Source: Sodalis sp. Psp (GTDB lineage Bacteria > Pseudomonadota > Gammaproteobacteria > Enterobacterales > Enterobacteriaceae). From it: DNA of 64,000 bases. The notes under the pieces were generated by a model that saw only the letters and a program-made list of their open reading frames with translations, was not told the origin of the DNA and ran no database searches. The stretch spans positions 310,001-374,000 of the forward strand of contig JAHCVB010000001.1 in the NCBI GenBank assembly GCA_024648745.1, read 5' to 3'. Numbering within the stretch: the first letter of the stretch is position 1; each line of letters begins with the position of its first letter. Positions 47,961-59,528 of the stretch are shown here, piece by piece. A program made the position numbers and the translations under genes.

Positions 47961-50646
47961 TTTGCAAGCGCGCCTACGTTTTCGATCTGCTAGGGAAAGA
48001 AACTCGATATGCATTACGTGAGTATGCCAATTAGAGGCAAGGCGCCAGCGGAGGTATTCGACGCAGTGAGAATATGTCTAGGTCTAATGATCGCCTGCCC
48101 TTTCTCTAAAGGTGGAGATCAGGTTTGAAATCAACAAACGAATCCCGTACAATTATTATATTAGAAATGCTGAAACTTTTGAACCTGATCCAGATTCAGG
48201 ACAGTGAAAAGATAGTCAGTAATGTTGCTTTGCCTATTCACTGCGCATACACCCACCTCTACTGTTTAGGGCTTCTAAATGATTGCTTTCTTAAACAGAT
48301 GATAGTTTGCTCCATATCCTTCAATGCCTCTAGCTTCTTTCGTGGTGATATAATTCATAAAAATATTTTCCGTCTCTGATGATTCTATCTCCTCAGCCAG
48401 CGGTACTATGAGGACTAACTGCGCTGACAGTCATCCTTTAAAGACAGGAATCTTCACTAATTAAATCGAAAATGAAGCAAATCATTTTCAATCAGAGTCT
48501 GTATGGATATTTGAAGAAAGCAGCAGGCTAGGATTGGCAAATTTATTGTTGGTCATGATTTTATCCGGCAACTAGCGACTAACCCAGAATGCACCTTCCA
48601 TCGCTTACTTATGCAGGAACCTCTTTCTCATTCATTTTTAGGGCATCCTTGTTGGCGTAGCGCTCTTTGAAGCTCCTGGAGATACATATCTACGTTCTTG
48701 ATATCGGTCAATTCAGCGATATACGGCTTACTCGTGGTCCTTCTTTTTTTGTGTCGCCGATCACGAGGCAATTGATCAACATCTGCGCGACGGCCCAAGC
48801 TACGGTTTTGATGGACACAATCCCTGTACTGCTCATATTGAAGCACTATTTTGGCACTGATTACCTAACCAGTGCCCAGGCCGCTGTCGAACAGCTGGAA
48901 CGGTATCCTACGCGTGCGGCGTGGCGTTTTGACGCACTGGATGAGATTTACTACCACCAGGTGGGGGTGCCTCTGACAACATGGGTTAAACATGCGCCTG
49001 CAAATTTCAATCGTACGGTGATGACAGTATGACTTGCCGACAGTGATCATTAGAACTTAGGTGTAACCTGACTTGGCGTTTGAATGATTTTCGACACACT
49101 GAGCTTTCTTCTTTCTCAGAATTTTTAGCGGAGTCTATTCGATTTGCTTCAATGTTACTGAAGGGGGAGCAAAAGGTTTATTTTAGTACATAAGCATAAG
49201 CTGCTTGTCAGAAAATTCAGAGTAATCCTGAGCCTGCTATCCACTATAACTCTTTATTAACATCGTGTATTTCCAGTATCAGATAACAGAAGCACATCCG
49301 GTTTCTATAGTCATCTGCTAATTCGCTGAAAACCATCCTAAGCCGCAGCAAAACTGATATACTTGTTTGAGTGTTGCTAGTGTGTCAAAAATTTAACGAT
49401 TCCGGCAAAAATATTCTATCAATTATATTAAAATCAAAAACTTAGATCCATTTTATCTGCTGGAGTTAGCGCTTCCCATTATATTTCTTCGGTGCAAGTG
49501 GGGAAGTATTGTTACTCCCCCACCCGAGCGCTTTTAGATTATAGAATATCCTTCCATACTTTAAGTATTTTTCATAGTACCACAATTCTTCAGATATTGG
49601 AAAGATGTCAGAGTAAAATCGGGAGTTAATGTATGGCATGAGCATATAGTAATTAATGTGAAGATAGTGGAAAGCTGGTTATACCAGTGGTACTGTGCCT
49701 AAATTTTAATAAATCGATTTTAATCGACCGGTGAAACCGGTCATGCGGAAGCTATTGATATTGGTTGCGATCTAGATTAGTTGAATTGTGGCAAACTGCT
49801 GAATATGTATGTAAGCTTTGTTGACCACGATCCAACTCAGCTAAACTGGCAATGCCGTTGCAAGCATAAGTCTGTATAAATCTAATCTAACTAATCGATA
49901 ACTGAGAACCCCCAGATATTGACATGGTTGTGACCGAATTTAGTATTTTCTGTCTTGAATGGCATCATTTATATTTGCATGTACTCCTGCTAAAAATTGA
50001 GAAAGTTAATAGGTTACTCATACAATTTCTATTACTATTCAGTGGAGGTCAGTGTGTTTTACGTAATTGCATTGCGAATCGGGTAACTATGGGTTTGCTT
50101 TCTCTCGTGATTTCTTATTATATTTATTAATGATATGTCAACGTTTGGTTAATCAAATCTCCCTAGATTAGCTTTGTTTCTTTTTTTTGCGCGACAGATC
50201 ACATGTCGTCTAATAAAATTTATGCACTGTCGAAAACATACCTTTCCAGCACTGGGGAAGCAGGCGCTAATACTCTATCATTTAGTTTTTAGAGATATTG
50301 ATCATTCTATTCTGTTCAAAAACCGTATATAAAAGGCGGATGGCTTTTTAAAGGCAAGCATTTCAGCACACTGATTAATTACTTAGTCTTTTAATAACAA
50401 CTAGTTAAATTTTATATATTGTAAAATGCGAGGCATGAATGAAAAATTTTTGAAAATTTTTACTAAAAAGTCCTAAGTGGACACTTCTGGTAAACGAGAT
50501 ATTTAAAGTTTTCGGTGAACGATATATTTAAAATTTCCGATTTATACCAACTTTTAAAGCTCTCCCTTGATTAAAAGGTGAATAAATGAAGACGGTGAAG
50601 GAGATGAATAGCGTCCGCTACGAAAACTATGGAAAGCACTATTGTT
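47961..50646. other. 2.7 kb gene desert between mazG remnant and gltP
   Basis: relA, rlmD and barA would follow mazG in enterics; I could not recognise any of them. A 121-codon plus-strand frame at 48667-49032 and minus frames at 48628-48846 and 48865-49050 overlap and have no family I can identify. Base composition is AT-rich (especially 49100-50600). The gltP promoter should be near the right edge. No RNA gene or mobile element seen. Confidence 0.5.
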
Positions 50647-51945
50647 ATGAAAAAGCTGAAAATAACGCTTGCCTGGCAAATTCTTTTTGCATTGATCTTA
50701 GGCATATTGCTTGGTGCGATACTGCATAACCAAGGGGAGTTGCGTGATTGGATGATTGCCAACATTCTTTCACCAGCTGGGGATATTTTTATTCACATGA
50801 TCAAAATGATCGTAGTGCCGATCGTGGTGGCCACACTAGTGGTGGGCATTGCTGGTATTGGCGATGCCAAAAAGCTCGGCAGTATCGGATTTAAGACCAT
50901 CCTGTATTTCGAGATAATCACTACATTGGCAATTGTTCTTGGTATTACCCTAGCCAATGTATTTCATCCTGGACACGGGATTGATATGTCAACGCTGGCA
51001 GTGGTGGACATCTCAAAATATGAACAAACTACCATTGAAGTACAGTCCGGAAGCCACAGTTTAGTAAGAACGATTTTATCACTTATTACATCGAATATTT
51101 TCGCTTCTATGGCCAAAGGTGATATGCTGCCAATTATTTTCTTCTCTGTTCTTTTTGGGTTGGGCTTAGCTTCATTGCCAGAAAATACCCGCGCGCCTTT
51201 ATTGAACGTTTTTAACGCGGTAGCGGAAACTATGTTTAAAGTGACACATATGGTGATGCGGTATGCCCCGGTGGGAGTTTTTGCGCTGATTGCAGTCACT
51301 GTAGCGACTTTCGGCTTCTCGTCTCTGTTTCCACTGGCCAAGCTAGTACTGCTGGTGTATGGTGCTATTATCTTCTTCGCACTAGTAGTGCTGGGGGCTG
51401 TGGCACGACTCTGTCGACTGCGCATATGGACCTTAATCTGCATTCTGAAAGAAGAGCTGATTCTAGCGTTCTCTACTGCCAGCTCAGAAAGCGTATTACC
51501 TCGTATTATCGAAAAAATAGAAGCTTATGGCGCGCCGGCAGCTATTACCGGCTTTGTGGTACCGACTGGTTATTCATTCAACCTGGACGGCTCGACATTG
51601 TATCAAAGTATTGCTGCGATTTTCATCGCTCAGCTGTATAGTATCGACTTATCCTTAGGTCAAGAAGTGGTGTTAGTATTGACGTTGATGGTCACCTCTA
51701 AAGGAATCGCTGGCGTGCCGGGTGTATCCTTTGTGGTGCTTCTGGCAACCCTTGGTAGTGTAGGGATTCCACTGGAAGGTCTAGCGTTTATCGCTGGCGT
51801 CGATCGTATTCTGGATATGGCGCGCACCGCCCTTAACGTGGTAGGTAATGCGTTGGCAGTGTTGGTGATCGCCAAATGGGAAAATCAGTATGACAGCGTA
51901 CAGGCACTGGCATATGAAAAAGAGATGCTGGCGGACAAAGCCTAA
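50647..51945 (+). CDS. gltP: Proton/glutamate-aspartate symporter
   Basis: Inner-membrane secondary transporter of the DAACS family bringing in glutamate and aspartate with protons. 432 residues from the ATG at 50647 (MKKLKITLAWQILFAL); E. coli has 437. An in-frame ATG six codons earlier (50629) is possible, but homology starts here. About eight membrane helices and two hairpins; the serine-rich signature STASSESVLPRIIEKIEAYG is at about 275-294, the NLDGSTLY substrate motif at about 316-323, SKGIAGVPGVSFVVLLATLGSVG for hairpin 2, and ARTALNVVGNALAVLVIAKWE at the end. Stands alone; imported glutamate would serve as nitrogen donor to His, CTP and glutathione synthesis. Confidence 0.95.
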   Translation: MKKLKITLAWQILFALILGILLGAILHNQGELRDWMIANILSPAGDIFIHMIKMIVVPIVVATLVVGIAGIGDAKKLGSIGFKTILYFEIITTLAIVLGITLANVFHPGHGIDMSTLAVVDISKYEQTTIEVQSGSHSLVRTILSLITSNIFASMAKGDMLPIIFFSVLFGLGLASLPENTRAPLLNVFNAVAETMFKVTHMVMRYAPVGVFALIAVTVATFGFSSLFPLAKLVLLVYGAIIFFALVVLGAVARLCRLRIWTLICILKEELILAFSTASSESVLPRIIEKIEAYGAPAAITGFVVPTGYSFNLDGSTLYQSIAAIFIAQLYSIDLSLGQEVVLVLTLMVTSKGIAGVPGVSFVVLLATLGSVGIPLEGLAFIAGVDRILDMARTALNVVGNALAVLVIAKWENQYDSVQALAYEKEMLADKA

Positions 51946-52578
51946 CATAGCTGCAGTCCTGCAGTAAGAGAAGTAAAAAATAATAACAAGACTTGATAGT
52001 GACGATGCTGTCCCAGTGATTCGTTTTCGACTCAGTTTATTCTCCACAATATTGTGCTCATGGTCGTAAAAGATTTAAAAAGTCATCGCGAACTTTATAG
52101 CACACCACTACCATTACCTGGATAGCATTATGATGCTACATAATTTCCTGTACGGCTTTTCGGTGTGGTGTATTTCAGCAACTGAACTAAATCCATAATA
52201 ACCTGGCGGTAGTGTACAATCTTAAAGGCACTGTGATATCACTATCTACTTGATATTAATAAAATTTTAACGTGGATAACAAGTGCTTCGGTCAAGGTGA
52301 CACAGGGAGCAACCTAGCATTCACTGGATGCGACTGCCCAGAGACGTGAGAGGAATTCAGTAATTATTTTCGTAGCTATATTTCGATAATAAATAGATAC
52401 GTATATACATAATTATTTACTTGACTTAGTACATCAAGTAGGACTTACTGCAACTACGATGTAGATGAGATGAAAACAATAAACCAGGTGCAGCGACAGT
52501 ATCATAAAGCAGTCACTTGATGAAGTTAGTCGTTTCCTAATGGCTTTGCTGGGGGTGTGTTAGAAGTTTGGCTTGCGA
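51946..52578. other. Gene-free stretch between gltP and ridA
   Basis: About 630 bases between convergent genes. No recognisable coding fragment, RNA or strong terminator. Stops fall in all frames. Confidence 0.5.
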
Positions 52579-52968
52579 TTAAAAGCGACGCACAGCGATC
52601 GCTTCAATTTTAATTTTTACATCTTTCGGTAGGCGAGCTACTTCGATGCAAGAACGGGCTGGAAACGAGGCATCGTGCTCGGTAAAAAAAGCTTTGTAGG
52701 TTACGTTTACGGTATCTAATTCATTGAGATCTTTCATGAATACGGTGGTTTTCACAATATCCGCCACATGCAGACCAGCTGCCTCGACGATGGCTTTAAC
52801 GTTTTCCAGTGACTGACGCGTTTGTTTAGTAATACTTCCCGCTACTTGGTTGCTGTTCGGGAAAGCCGGGATTTGACCAGAGATGAAGATCATGTTGCCC
52901 AAATCTACTGCTTGCACATAAGGTCCGATGGCTGCTGGTGCATTTTCCGTACTGACAATGCAGGTCAT
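52579..52968 (-). CDS. ridA: 2-iminobutanoate/2-iminopropanoate deaminase
   Basis: Hydrolyses reactive enamines/imines released by PLP enzymes such as threonine deaminase, protecting other PLP enzymes. 129 residues (E. coli 128), trimeric YjgF/YER057c fold. The active-site arginine is in FPARSCIEVARLPKDVKIKIEAIAV (about 103-127); other conserved parts are ENAPAAIGPYVQAVDLGN, ISGQIP and NVKAIVEAAGL. CAGGAGA precedes the ATG. Position downstream of pyrBI matches E. coli yjgF. Confidence 0.96.
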   Translation of the reverse strand: MTCIVSTENAPAAIGPYVQAVDLGNMIFISGQIPAFPNSNQVAGSITKQTRQSLENVKAIVEAAGLHVADIVKTTVFMKDLNELDTVNVTYKAFFTEHDASFPARSCIEVARLPKDVKIKIEAIAVRRF

Positions 52969-53064
52969 AGATTCTCCTGATGGTTGGATATTAGGTAAGT
53001 ATAAATATAAGTGTTGATCATTATAATAAGAACTAAACTGACCTATGCATACTAGTTAAGTACT

Positions 53065-53520
53065 TTAAAGTATTGCGCAGTTTTGAAATTCCTTTTCACA
53101 AAATTTACACTGTAAATACACTTGGTGATTGCGGACTTTAACAGTAAAACTGGGTGTTACTGGTTCGCTATGGCTGATACAGTTATTATTTTGGCAGATG
53201 AGTACGCCATCAATACGTTTCGTCAGTGGCGGCGTCTGTTTGCGCACTACATTGTAATTATCTATATGGTTAATAGTAGCACAGGGAGCATAGATTGTCA
53301 GTTGGATGAGCTGTTCCTCGGTCAAAAAAACGTTTTCAAGCTTGATAAGATCTTTTTTGCCCTGCTGATTGGAAGGCAGGTTTAGACCAATGGTGATTTG
53401 TTCATTAATTGCGGTTAGCTTAAATAGACTGAATAATTTCATGCCGATTTGCGTCGGGATATGGTCAATGACCGTGCCATGGCAGATTGCCTCTACCTGC
53501 AACTTATTATTTTGAGTCAT
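53065..53520 (-). CDS. pyrI: Aspartate carbamoyltransferase regulatory chain
   Basis: Binds CTP (inhibitor) and ATP (activator) and assembles with PyrB into the allosteric ATCase dodecamer. 151 residues (E. coli 153). Nucleotide-binding N-terminal domain with [14 protein letters not shown] and [19 protein letters not shown], and a C-terminal zinc domain with cysteines in CQNNNCISH and CKFCEKEF. Its own GGGGAA site lies seven bases before the ATG. In E. coli it follows pyrB after roughly 15 bases; here 429 bases separate them, so coupled expression with pyrB is probably changed. Confidence 0.95.
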   Translation of the reverse strand: MTQNNKLQVEAICHGTVIDHIPTQIGMKLFSLFKLTAINEQITIGLNLPSNQQGKKDLIKLENVFLTEEQLIQLTIYAPCATINHIDNYNVVRKQTPPLTKRIDGVLICQNNNCISHSEPVTPSFTVKVRNHQVYLQCKFCEKEFQNCAIL

Positions 53521-53802
53521 GCATGATTCCCCTCAATATACGCGGCCTGCTGTTGTGTGTCGACCGGCTATTGTGTATTGTCGTACATATTACTCATACA
53601 TATACGCACTACGATCAGTCGATCGTGTACTCCATGATTGCGCTGAGTGTAGCCGGTCGGCATAGGATTGCTTAAGGCTAACGGAAAGCACTAGTGACAA
53701 GATATGCCCGGTTGTCAATTAGTAATAGGCTGCGTTTAACTTCGTATTGAAATAGTATAACTATACCGCACGCTTCAGTGTGAGATTATGCCAACGGGAT
53801 GC

Positions 53803-53922
53803 TTAGGTATTTACAAGGACAACGATCTTCCTGAGAAATTGAATCGGCTTATTCTCCTGCAGCGAGCTATCAGGTAATATTTTCATTATATTCTGGGTAC
53901 TAATGCCGTTACACGTTGCCAT
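53803..53922 (-). CDS. Small ORF of unknown function between pyrB and pyrI
   Basis: A 39-codon ORF beginning MATCNGISTQNIMKILPDSS and ending KIVVLVNT. What makes it credible is a perfect AGGAGG six bases before the ATG, one of the best ribosome sites in the window, 27 bases after the pyrB stop on the same strand. I do not recognise the protein; it has no signal peptide or membrane helix that I can see. It may be the start of a decayed inserted gene that still has its initiation region, or a short coupling peptide. About 280 bases without any recognisable gene separate it from pyrI. Confidence 0.35.
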   Translation of the reverse strand: MATCNGISTQNIMKILPDSSLQENKPIQFLRKIVVLVNT

Positions 53923-53949
53923 TTTATGTCCTCCTAAAATACATTACTC

Positions 53950-54897
53950 TTAATTCACTAAACATTTAGATGCAGTCCCACCCAATACTGCTGCCAATAG
54001 CGCTTGGCGGACGAAAATGCCGTTTCCGGCCTGTTGGAAATAATATGCATAAGGCATTTGATCCACTTCATGAGCAATTTCATCTCCTCGTGGCAACGGA
54101 TGCAACACCTTCAGATTACTGCGCTCTTGGAGCAAATTACCGGTATGCAGAATGAGCTGTGCTTCCACTTTGGTGTACACCGAAGGATCTAGTCGCTCTT
54201 TTTGTACCCGAGTCATATAGAGAATATCTACCTTCGGTACTACTTCTTCGATGTTAGTATGAAGGCTGTAAGGAATACCTTTTTCTTCCAGAGCGTGCAA
54301 AATATAAGTGGGCATCACCAGCGCTTGTGGTGCGGTGAAGTAAAAACGATTGCCGTCGAACTTAGCCAGTGCCTGTGTCAGCGAATGCACAGTGCGACCA
54401 TACTTTAAATCACCTACCATGGCGATATCGAGATGATTCAACCGACCCTGAGTTTCCTGAATACTGAAGAGATCTAGCAAAGTTTGGGTAGGATGTTGAT
54501 TAGCGCCGTCACCGGCGTTAAAAATCGGCACCTGCCCAGAGAATTCGGTAGCAAGCCGGGCTGCGCCTTCCTGTGGATGGCGTATCACGATGGCGTCGAC
54601 ATAGGTGCTTATCACTGAGATAGTGTCAGCTAATGTCTCGCCTTTTTTTCCTAGAGAAGTGTTTCCGGCGTCGGCAAATCCCACTACTGATGCACCAAGA
54701 CGATGAATAGCGGTTTCAAATGACAACCGGGTTCTAGTTGATGCTTCAAAGAAGCAGCTAGCAATGACCTTGTGTTTAAGTATTTCCGGTTGCGGCCGTG
54801 CCTTAAGCGCGGTGGCGGCGGTTAACACCAGTTCCAGTTCTTCTCTGCTCAAATCGTTGATGGAAATGATATGTTTTTGATATAAGAGATTAGCCAT
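53950..54897 (-). CDS. pyrB: Aspartate carbamoyltransferase catalytic chain
   Basis: Joins carbamoyl phosphate and aspartate, the committed step of pyrimidine synthesis. 315 residues, a few more than E. coli. Carbamoyl phosphate site [26 protein letters not shown] (about 48-73), the shared-site loop [14 protein letters not shown] with the lysine, [16 protein letters not shown] (catalytic histidine), aspartate-site TRVQKERLD, and [14 protein letters not shown] precedes the ATG. Upstream lies a hairpin but no clear uridine-rich attenuator of the E. coli pyrBI type. Confidence 0.97.
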   Translation of the reverse strand: MANLLYQKHIISINDLSREELELVLTAATALKARPQPEILKHKVIASCFFEASTRTRLSFETAIHRLGASVVGFADAGNTSLGKKGETLADTISVISTYVDAIVIRHPQEGAARLATEFSGQVPIFNAGDGANQHPTQTLLDLFSIQETQGRLNHLDIAMVGDLKYGRTVHSLTQALAKFDGNRFYFTAPQALVMPTYILHALEEKGIPYSLHTNIEEVVPKVDILYMTRVQKERLDPSVYTKVEAQLILHTGNLLQERSNLKVLHPLPRGDEIAHEVDQMPYAYYFQQAGNGIFVRQALLAAVLGGTASKCLVN

Positions 54898-54939
54898 TTT
54901 CCTTCTTCATTTGTATTAGTTATGTCGTCATTTGGCTCG

Positions 54940-54959
54940 GGGACACTGGTTAGTGTCCC
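54940..54959 (-). promoter_or_regulatory. Hairpin in the pyrB leader
   Basis: GGGACACT pairs perfectly with AGTGTCCC around a four-base loop, about 43 bases before the pyrB ATG. E. coli pyrBI is controlled by a terminator-type hairpin followed by a long U tract and a leader peptide. Here no T run follows, so this may be a vestige or an unrelated structure. Confidence 0.35.
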
Positions 54960-55540
54960 AATAAGTCTTTTTACAGAAGACCTAACATAGCAGCCACAGT
55001 AACTGGTCGTTAACAAAAAGCCTACGCAATAATACTGCTCATCAATCCCTTTAAATACTATAATTAGAAGTTTGACATTTCAAACCAAAAACATTGTGGC
55101 ATCCGCAAAACTTAACGTTTTGGCTGCCGAAATACGAATAATTATTGAATCACTTTTATTGTGTTCCTGTCTGCTAAACTGCGTGCTGCCATGGATTATT
55201 AAAATAGCATGCTCAATGATAAGATACCGTTTGGTAAGCATGATATTGAGGGAAATAAGAATTTTATCATCATTATTTTAATAATGTCATAGAGTAACAT
55301 CAAGCACGGAACGTCGAATACGGTGCCGACGGCAGATAGAATCAGGATATCACGTTTCTGTTAGTGGGACAGGCGGGAAGCAGATGACAAATGGTACTGC
55401 AGAGGTGACTTCGTAGTGTATTCCTCGGCTGTGAGTAGTCGGCGAGTAGACGGCTCTTTCGCAAGGCGAAGAAACTCGGGAATAATCCCTGGTATCCGAG
55501 AAAATTAGGTGTATCTGCAGGTTCGATGAGGCAAGTTTTG
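54960..55540. other. Gene-free stretch upstream of pyrB
   Basis: About 580 bases, AT-rich at 54960-55300. A 69-codon plus-strand frame at 55072-55281 shows no motif. The right part probably contains the decayed 3' end of argI. Confidence 0.4.
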
Positions 55541-56110
55541 ATAAACTCTATATCTGAAACGTGCCAGGCTGAATCTCTGTCACTTGTTTGCCGATGGTGC
55601 TCCGATCATCATGAAACGTGGATCAGTAATGTAGAAATTTCACCTACTGATTGCCTTGTTCTAGCAGCGGTGTAATGTGTTCCCCTAATACCTGCACTTC
55701 GTACTCGAAGTGTGCTACTCTGACGTCATTAGAAATATCTTTGGTAGGTACAATATTGTCGTCACTGTTTACTGTGCTAACTGACGAAAATGAATAGTCA
55801 CCAACTCCCATCTCAGTTGCTGCCCACGTTACTGCATGCGTTGCCAACATAGGCTCGCTTCATCTGATGGAGTGTTTTTTCCAGAAGGTGCTCTAAATAG
55901 TTAGCAGAGCGTCCAGTAACCTGGGGCTGGGTGGAATTTAGTCATCAGTCCACCCTTTTTGCTGATGTAACACGTCAACGTCTCGGTATTCTCCATTATC
56001 ATTGTCATAGCCGAGATACTCAACTGTCATATCATGTACCCAACATAATGACTATCTGCCTACCGGATTTGGCCTCAGATAAATGACATGGCGTTCTGAT
56101 TAAGTGTAGT
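55541..56110 (-). pseudogene. argI: Ornithine carbamoyltransferase remnant
   Basis: On the minus strand: EYLGYDNDNGEYRDVDVLHQ and then PRLLDALLT resemble QYRGYGQEIVETLAEYA and PTQLLADLLT; NSDDNIVPTKDISNDV and EYEVQVLG fit the NGGNITLTEDVAKGV and EYQVNSK regions; most clearly VKFLHY-stop-STFHDDRSTIGKQVTE matches [23 protein letters not shown]. In-frame stops interrupt it and large parts are absent. argI is close to pyrB in enterics. Arginine synthesis by this gene is lost. Confidence 0.65.
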
Positions 56111-56659
56111 AATTTCAATAAGATCATTGGAATATGAATTACCTTTTTAAGATGTGCACGCAATACTTAGCTGACCGCCAGCAATTAATTTAAACATTTA
56201 TTTTATTTCTCTAATTGACTGTCCTCTCCATGGCCACTACGATCTGTTTACAACATCTTAATATGGTGACTTCATAGTCTACGTGGCTGAGGTGTTACCC
56301 AATTAGACCATCGATATTGAAAATCTAATTTATCACAACAGGGAACAAAAAGATGATGATGCGTCTGCTGCGCAATGATCTTCAGATAACTAAATAGCAG
56401 AAAACTCTGCTTTTGAGAAAATCCAGCGCGTGCTGTGCTAACTTCCAGGTGATTTCGCATCTGCAATATACTGGATAGGAAATACACCTTAAATTGCAGT
56501 TCACAAACCCCTACCACTACTACTTAACGGTGTCCACACCACTACCTACCAGATCTTATTTTAGTGCTCAATGATCCAATAAGTGATGCACAGCCAGCTA
56601 TAAAGCTCATAGAAAAGAATTTTTCGCTGGCTTCAACATATGCAGCTGTTGTTGATTAA
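56111..56659. other. Gene-free stretch between argI remnant and valS
   Basis: About 550 bases that could contain the decayed 5' end of argI or rraB/miaE neighbours; I cannot identify any. The 81-codon minus-strand frame at 56272-56517 has no recognisable motif. Confidence 0.4.
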
Positions 56660-59512
56660 TTATAAGCTACTGATCATTGATTGTTGCTTCAGTAATTTCT
56701 CTTTAGATTGTTGATAGTTGCCCAACTTCTCACGCTCCTTAGCCACCACCTTCGTCACCTGGCTAATAAATTCTTTGTTGCTGAGTTTAGCAGAGATGCG
56801 ACTAATTTCACCATCAATACGCGCCACTTCTCTCGCCAGCCGCTCTAACTCAACGTTTTTATCAATCAAGCCTACCATCGGGATTAACAACTCAGCGCCA
56901 TCAATCAGCTGAGTAATGGAAGCCGGTCCTTTGTCACCATCTGGCAGCACTGTAATGCTGTTAAGCCTGGCTAGGGTAAGCATAAAGATCAAGTTATCTT
57001 TTACCAGGCGCTCCGCTTCAGGCGAGGCATGGCGCAGCAGCATGTCCAGCGGTTTTCCGGGCGCAATATGCATATCAGTACGGATAGTGCGAACTGCAAC
57101 AATGACCTGCTTAATCCATTTCAAATCTCTGAGGGCACCAGCATCTTCACGCGTAGCGTCATAGGCGGGAAACGGTTGCAGCATAATGGTTGCGCTCTGG
57201 CTGCCGGTGAGGTTTTTCACTTTCTGCCAGATAGTTTCAGTGATAAACGGAATGACTGGGTGCGCCAAACGTAGCAATGCTTCTAATACCGTGACTAGCG
57301 TATGGCGAGTGCCACGCAGCTCAATCTCACTGCCGCTGCTCATTACTGATTTAGTCAGCTCTAGATACCAGTCGCAGAGCTGGTTCCAGGTGAATTCATA
57401 CAAAATACTGGCTGCCAGATCGAAGCGATAATTATCCAGAGCCTCGCGGAACATCTTCACCGTCTGGTTAAATTCTGCCAGAATCCAGCGGTCGGCTAGC
57501 GATAGTGCTTTATTTTCATCCTGAAAACCGCAGTCCTGATCTTTAGTATTCATCAACACAAACCGGCTGGCATTCCACAGCTTGTTGCAAAAATTGCGAT
57601 ACCCTTCTAGACGTTTCATGTCCCAGTTGATATCGCGACCGGTGGAAGCTAAGGAAGCTAGCGTAAAGCGCAAAGCATCAGTGCCGTGCGGCTTGATGCC
57701 ATTCGGGAACTGTTTCTCGGTACGTTTACAGATCTTTTCTACCAGTTGTGATTGCATCATATTGCTAGTGCGCTTCTCCAGCAACTTAGCTAGAGAAATA
57801 CCGTTGACCATGTCTATCGGGTCGATAACATTGCCCTTGGACTTGGACATTTTCTGCCCTTCCTCGTCGCGGATCAGACCGGTTATATAGACGGTTTTGA
57901 ATGGCACCTGTGGTTTGCCATTGTTATTTTTAATGAAATGCATGGTCAACATAACCATACGTGCGATCCAGAAGAAGATAATATCAAAACCGCTCACCAC
58001 CACGTTAGTAGGATGAAAGGTACGCAGTGCTTCGGTATCCTTCGGCCATCCTAGAGCGGAGAAAGTCCACAGTCCAGAAGAGAACCAAGTATCTAGTACA
58101 TCATCATCCTGGCGCAGCGCTACATCGTCTGATAAATGATACTGCTGACGTACTTCGGATTCGCTGTAGCCTACATAGACCTGGCCTTTAGTATCATACC
58201 AAGCTGGAATGCGGTGGCCCCACCATAGCTGACGGGAAATACACCAGTCCTGAATATTACGCATCCAGCTGAAGTACATGTTTTCGTATTGTCTTGGTAC
58301 GAATTGAATTTCTCCTTGTTCTACCGCTTTTATTGCGACTTTCGCCAGCGGCATGACGCGAACGTGCCATTGGTCTGTTAGCATCGGTTCGATAACCACG
58401 CCGCTGCGGTCGCTATAGGGAATCGTAAGGTAATGAGCTTTAACCTCGACCAGCAGGCCCAGACGGTCAAACGCCGCCACAATTGCCTTACGGGCAGAGA
58501 AGCGTTCTAAGCCTCGGAAAGCTTCTGGGATCTCACCAGATAGCACATCGCTAGCATTGCCATTGGTATCAAATATCTCAGCTTCCTGGCGGATATTGCC
58601 GTCGCAGGTTAGGATATTAATCATTGGCAACCCATGACGCTTACCGATTTTGTAATCGTTAAAGTCGTGCGCTGGCGTAATCTTGACGCAGCCAGTACCT
58701 TTGACCATATCGGCGTGCGCATCTCCGACGATCGGGATACGGCGGCCGACCAGCGGCAGAAGGACAAATTGGCCCATAAGATTGCAATAAAGCGGATTGT
58801 TAGGGTTTACCATCACACCGGTATCACCAAGCATGCTTTCCGGACGCGTGGTGGCAACCACCAGATAGCCCAATCCATCGGCAGTGTGCGCACCATCGGC
58901 CAGTGGGTAGCGCAAGTACCACATAGAACCTTTTGACTCGCGGTTTTCTACTTCCAGATCCGAAATTGCGGTTCGTAATTTCGGATCCCAATTCACTAGG
59001 CGTTTTCCACGGTAGATCAAATTATCCTGATATAGGCGCACAAATACTTCTTTCACAGCATTGGATAATCCCTCGTCCATGGTGAATCTCTCGCGTTCCC
59101 AATCTATAGAATTACCTAGGCGTCGCATCTGGTTCGCGATTGTGCCACCGGACTGTGCTTTCCACTGCCACACTTTATTGATAAAGGCGTCACGTCCATA
59201 ATCGTGTCGGGTCTTACCCTCTTCGGCAGCAATTTTTCGTTCTACTACCATCTGTGTCGCAATACCAGCGTGATCAGTACCAGCTTGCCAAAGAGTATTT
59301 TTCCCCTGCATTCGCTGATAGCGAATTAGAATGTCCATAATGGTCTGCTGAAAAGCATGACCCATATGTAGACTGCCGGTGACATTTGGTGGTGGGATCA
59401 TGATGCAGTAGCTATCCTGTTGAGTATCACCACTCGGTTTAAAATAACCTTGCTGTTCCCAGTGCTCATACAGTGGCTGTTCGATATTTTTGGGGTTATA
59501 TATTTTTTCCAT
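56660..59512 (-). CDS. valS: Valyl-tRNA synthetase
   Basis: Charges tRNA-Val and edits threonine mischarging. 950 residues (E. coli 951). Class I HIGH motif in [15 protein letters not shown] (about 41-55), CP1 editing domain with [17 protein letters not shown], and KMSKS in [16 protein letters not shown] (about 550-565); anticodon-binding helices follow, and the C-terminal coiled-coil arm (about 880-945) has [18 protein letters not shown] and repeated lysine/glutamate helices. The gene is 16 bases downstream of holC, an enteric pair. Confidence 0.97.
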   Translation of the reverse strand: MEKIYNPKNIEQPLYEHWEQQGYFKPSGDTQQDSYCIMIPPPNVTGSLHMGHAFQQTIMDILIRYQRMQGKNTLWQAGTDHAGIATQMVVERKIAAEEGKTRHDYGRDAFINKVWQWKAQSGGTIANQMRRLGNSIDWERERFTMDEGLSNAVKEVFVRLYQDNLIYRGKRLVNWDPKLRTAISDLEVENRESKGSMWYLRYPLADGAHTADGLGYLVVATTRPESMLGDTGVMVNPNNPLYCNLMGQFVLLPLVGRRIPIVGDAHADMVKGTGCVKITPAHDFNDYKIGKRHGLPMINILTCDGNIRQEAEIFDTNGNASDVLSGEIPEAFRGLERFSARKAIVAAFDRLGLLVEVKAHYLTIPYSDRSGVVIEPMLTDQWHVRVMPLAKVAIKAVEQGEIQFVPRQYENMYFSWMRNIQDWCISRQLWWGHRIPAWYDTKGQVYVGYSESEVRQQYHLSDDVALRQDDDVLDTWFSSGLWTFSALGWPKDTEALRTFHPTNVVVSGFDIIFFWIARMVMLTMHFIKNNNGKPQVPFKTVYITGLIRDEEGQKMSKSKGNVIDPIDMVNGISLAKLLEKRTSNMMQSQLVEKICKRTEKQFPNGIKPHGTDALRFTLASLASTGRDINWDMKRLEGYRNFCNKLWNASRFVLMNTKDQDCGFQDENKALSLADRWILAEFNQTVKMFREALDNYRFDLAASILYEFTWNQLCDWYLELTKSVMSSGSEIELRGTRHTLVTVLEALLRLAHPVIPFITETIWQKVKNLTGSQSATIMLQPFPAYDATREDAGALRDLKWIKQVIVAVRTIRTDMHIAPGKPLDMLLRHASPEAERLVKDNLIFMLTLARLNSITVLPDGDKGPASITQLIDGAELLIPMVGLIDKNVELERLAREVARIDGEISRISAKLSNKEFISQVTKVVAKEREKLGNYQQSKEKLLKQQSMISSL

Positions 59513-59528
59513 TATACATCGTTAATCA

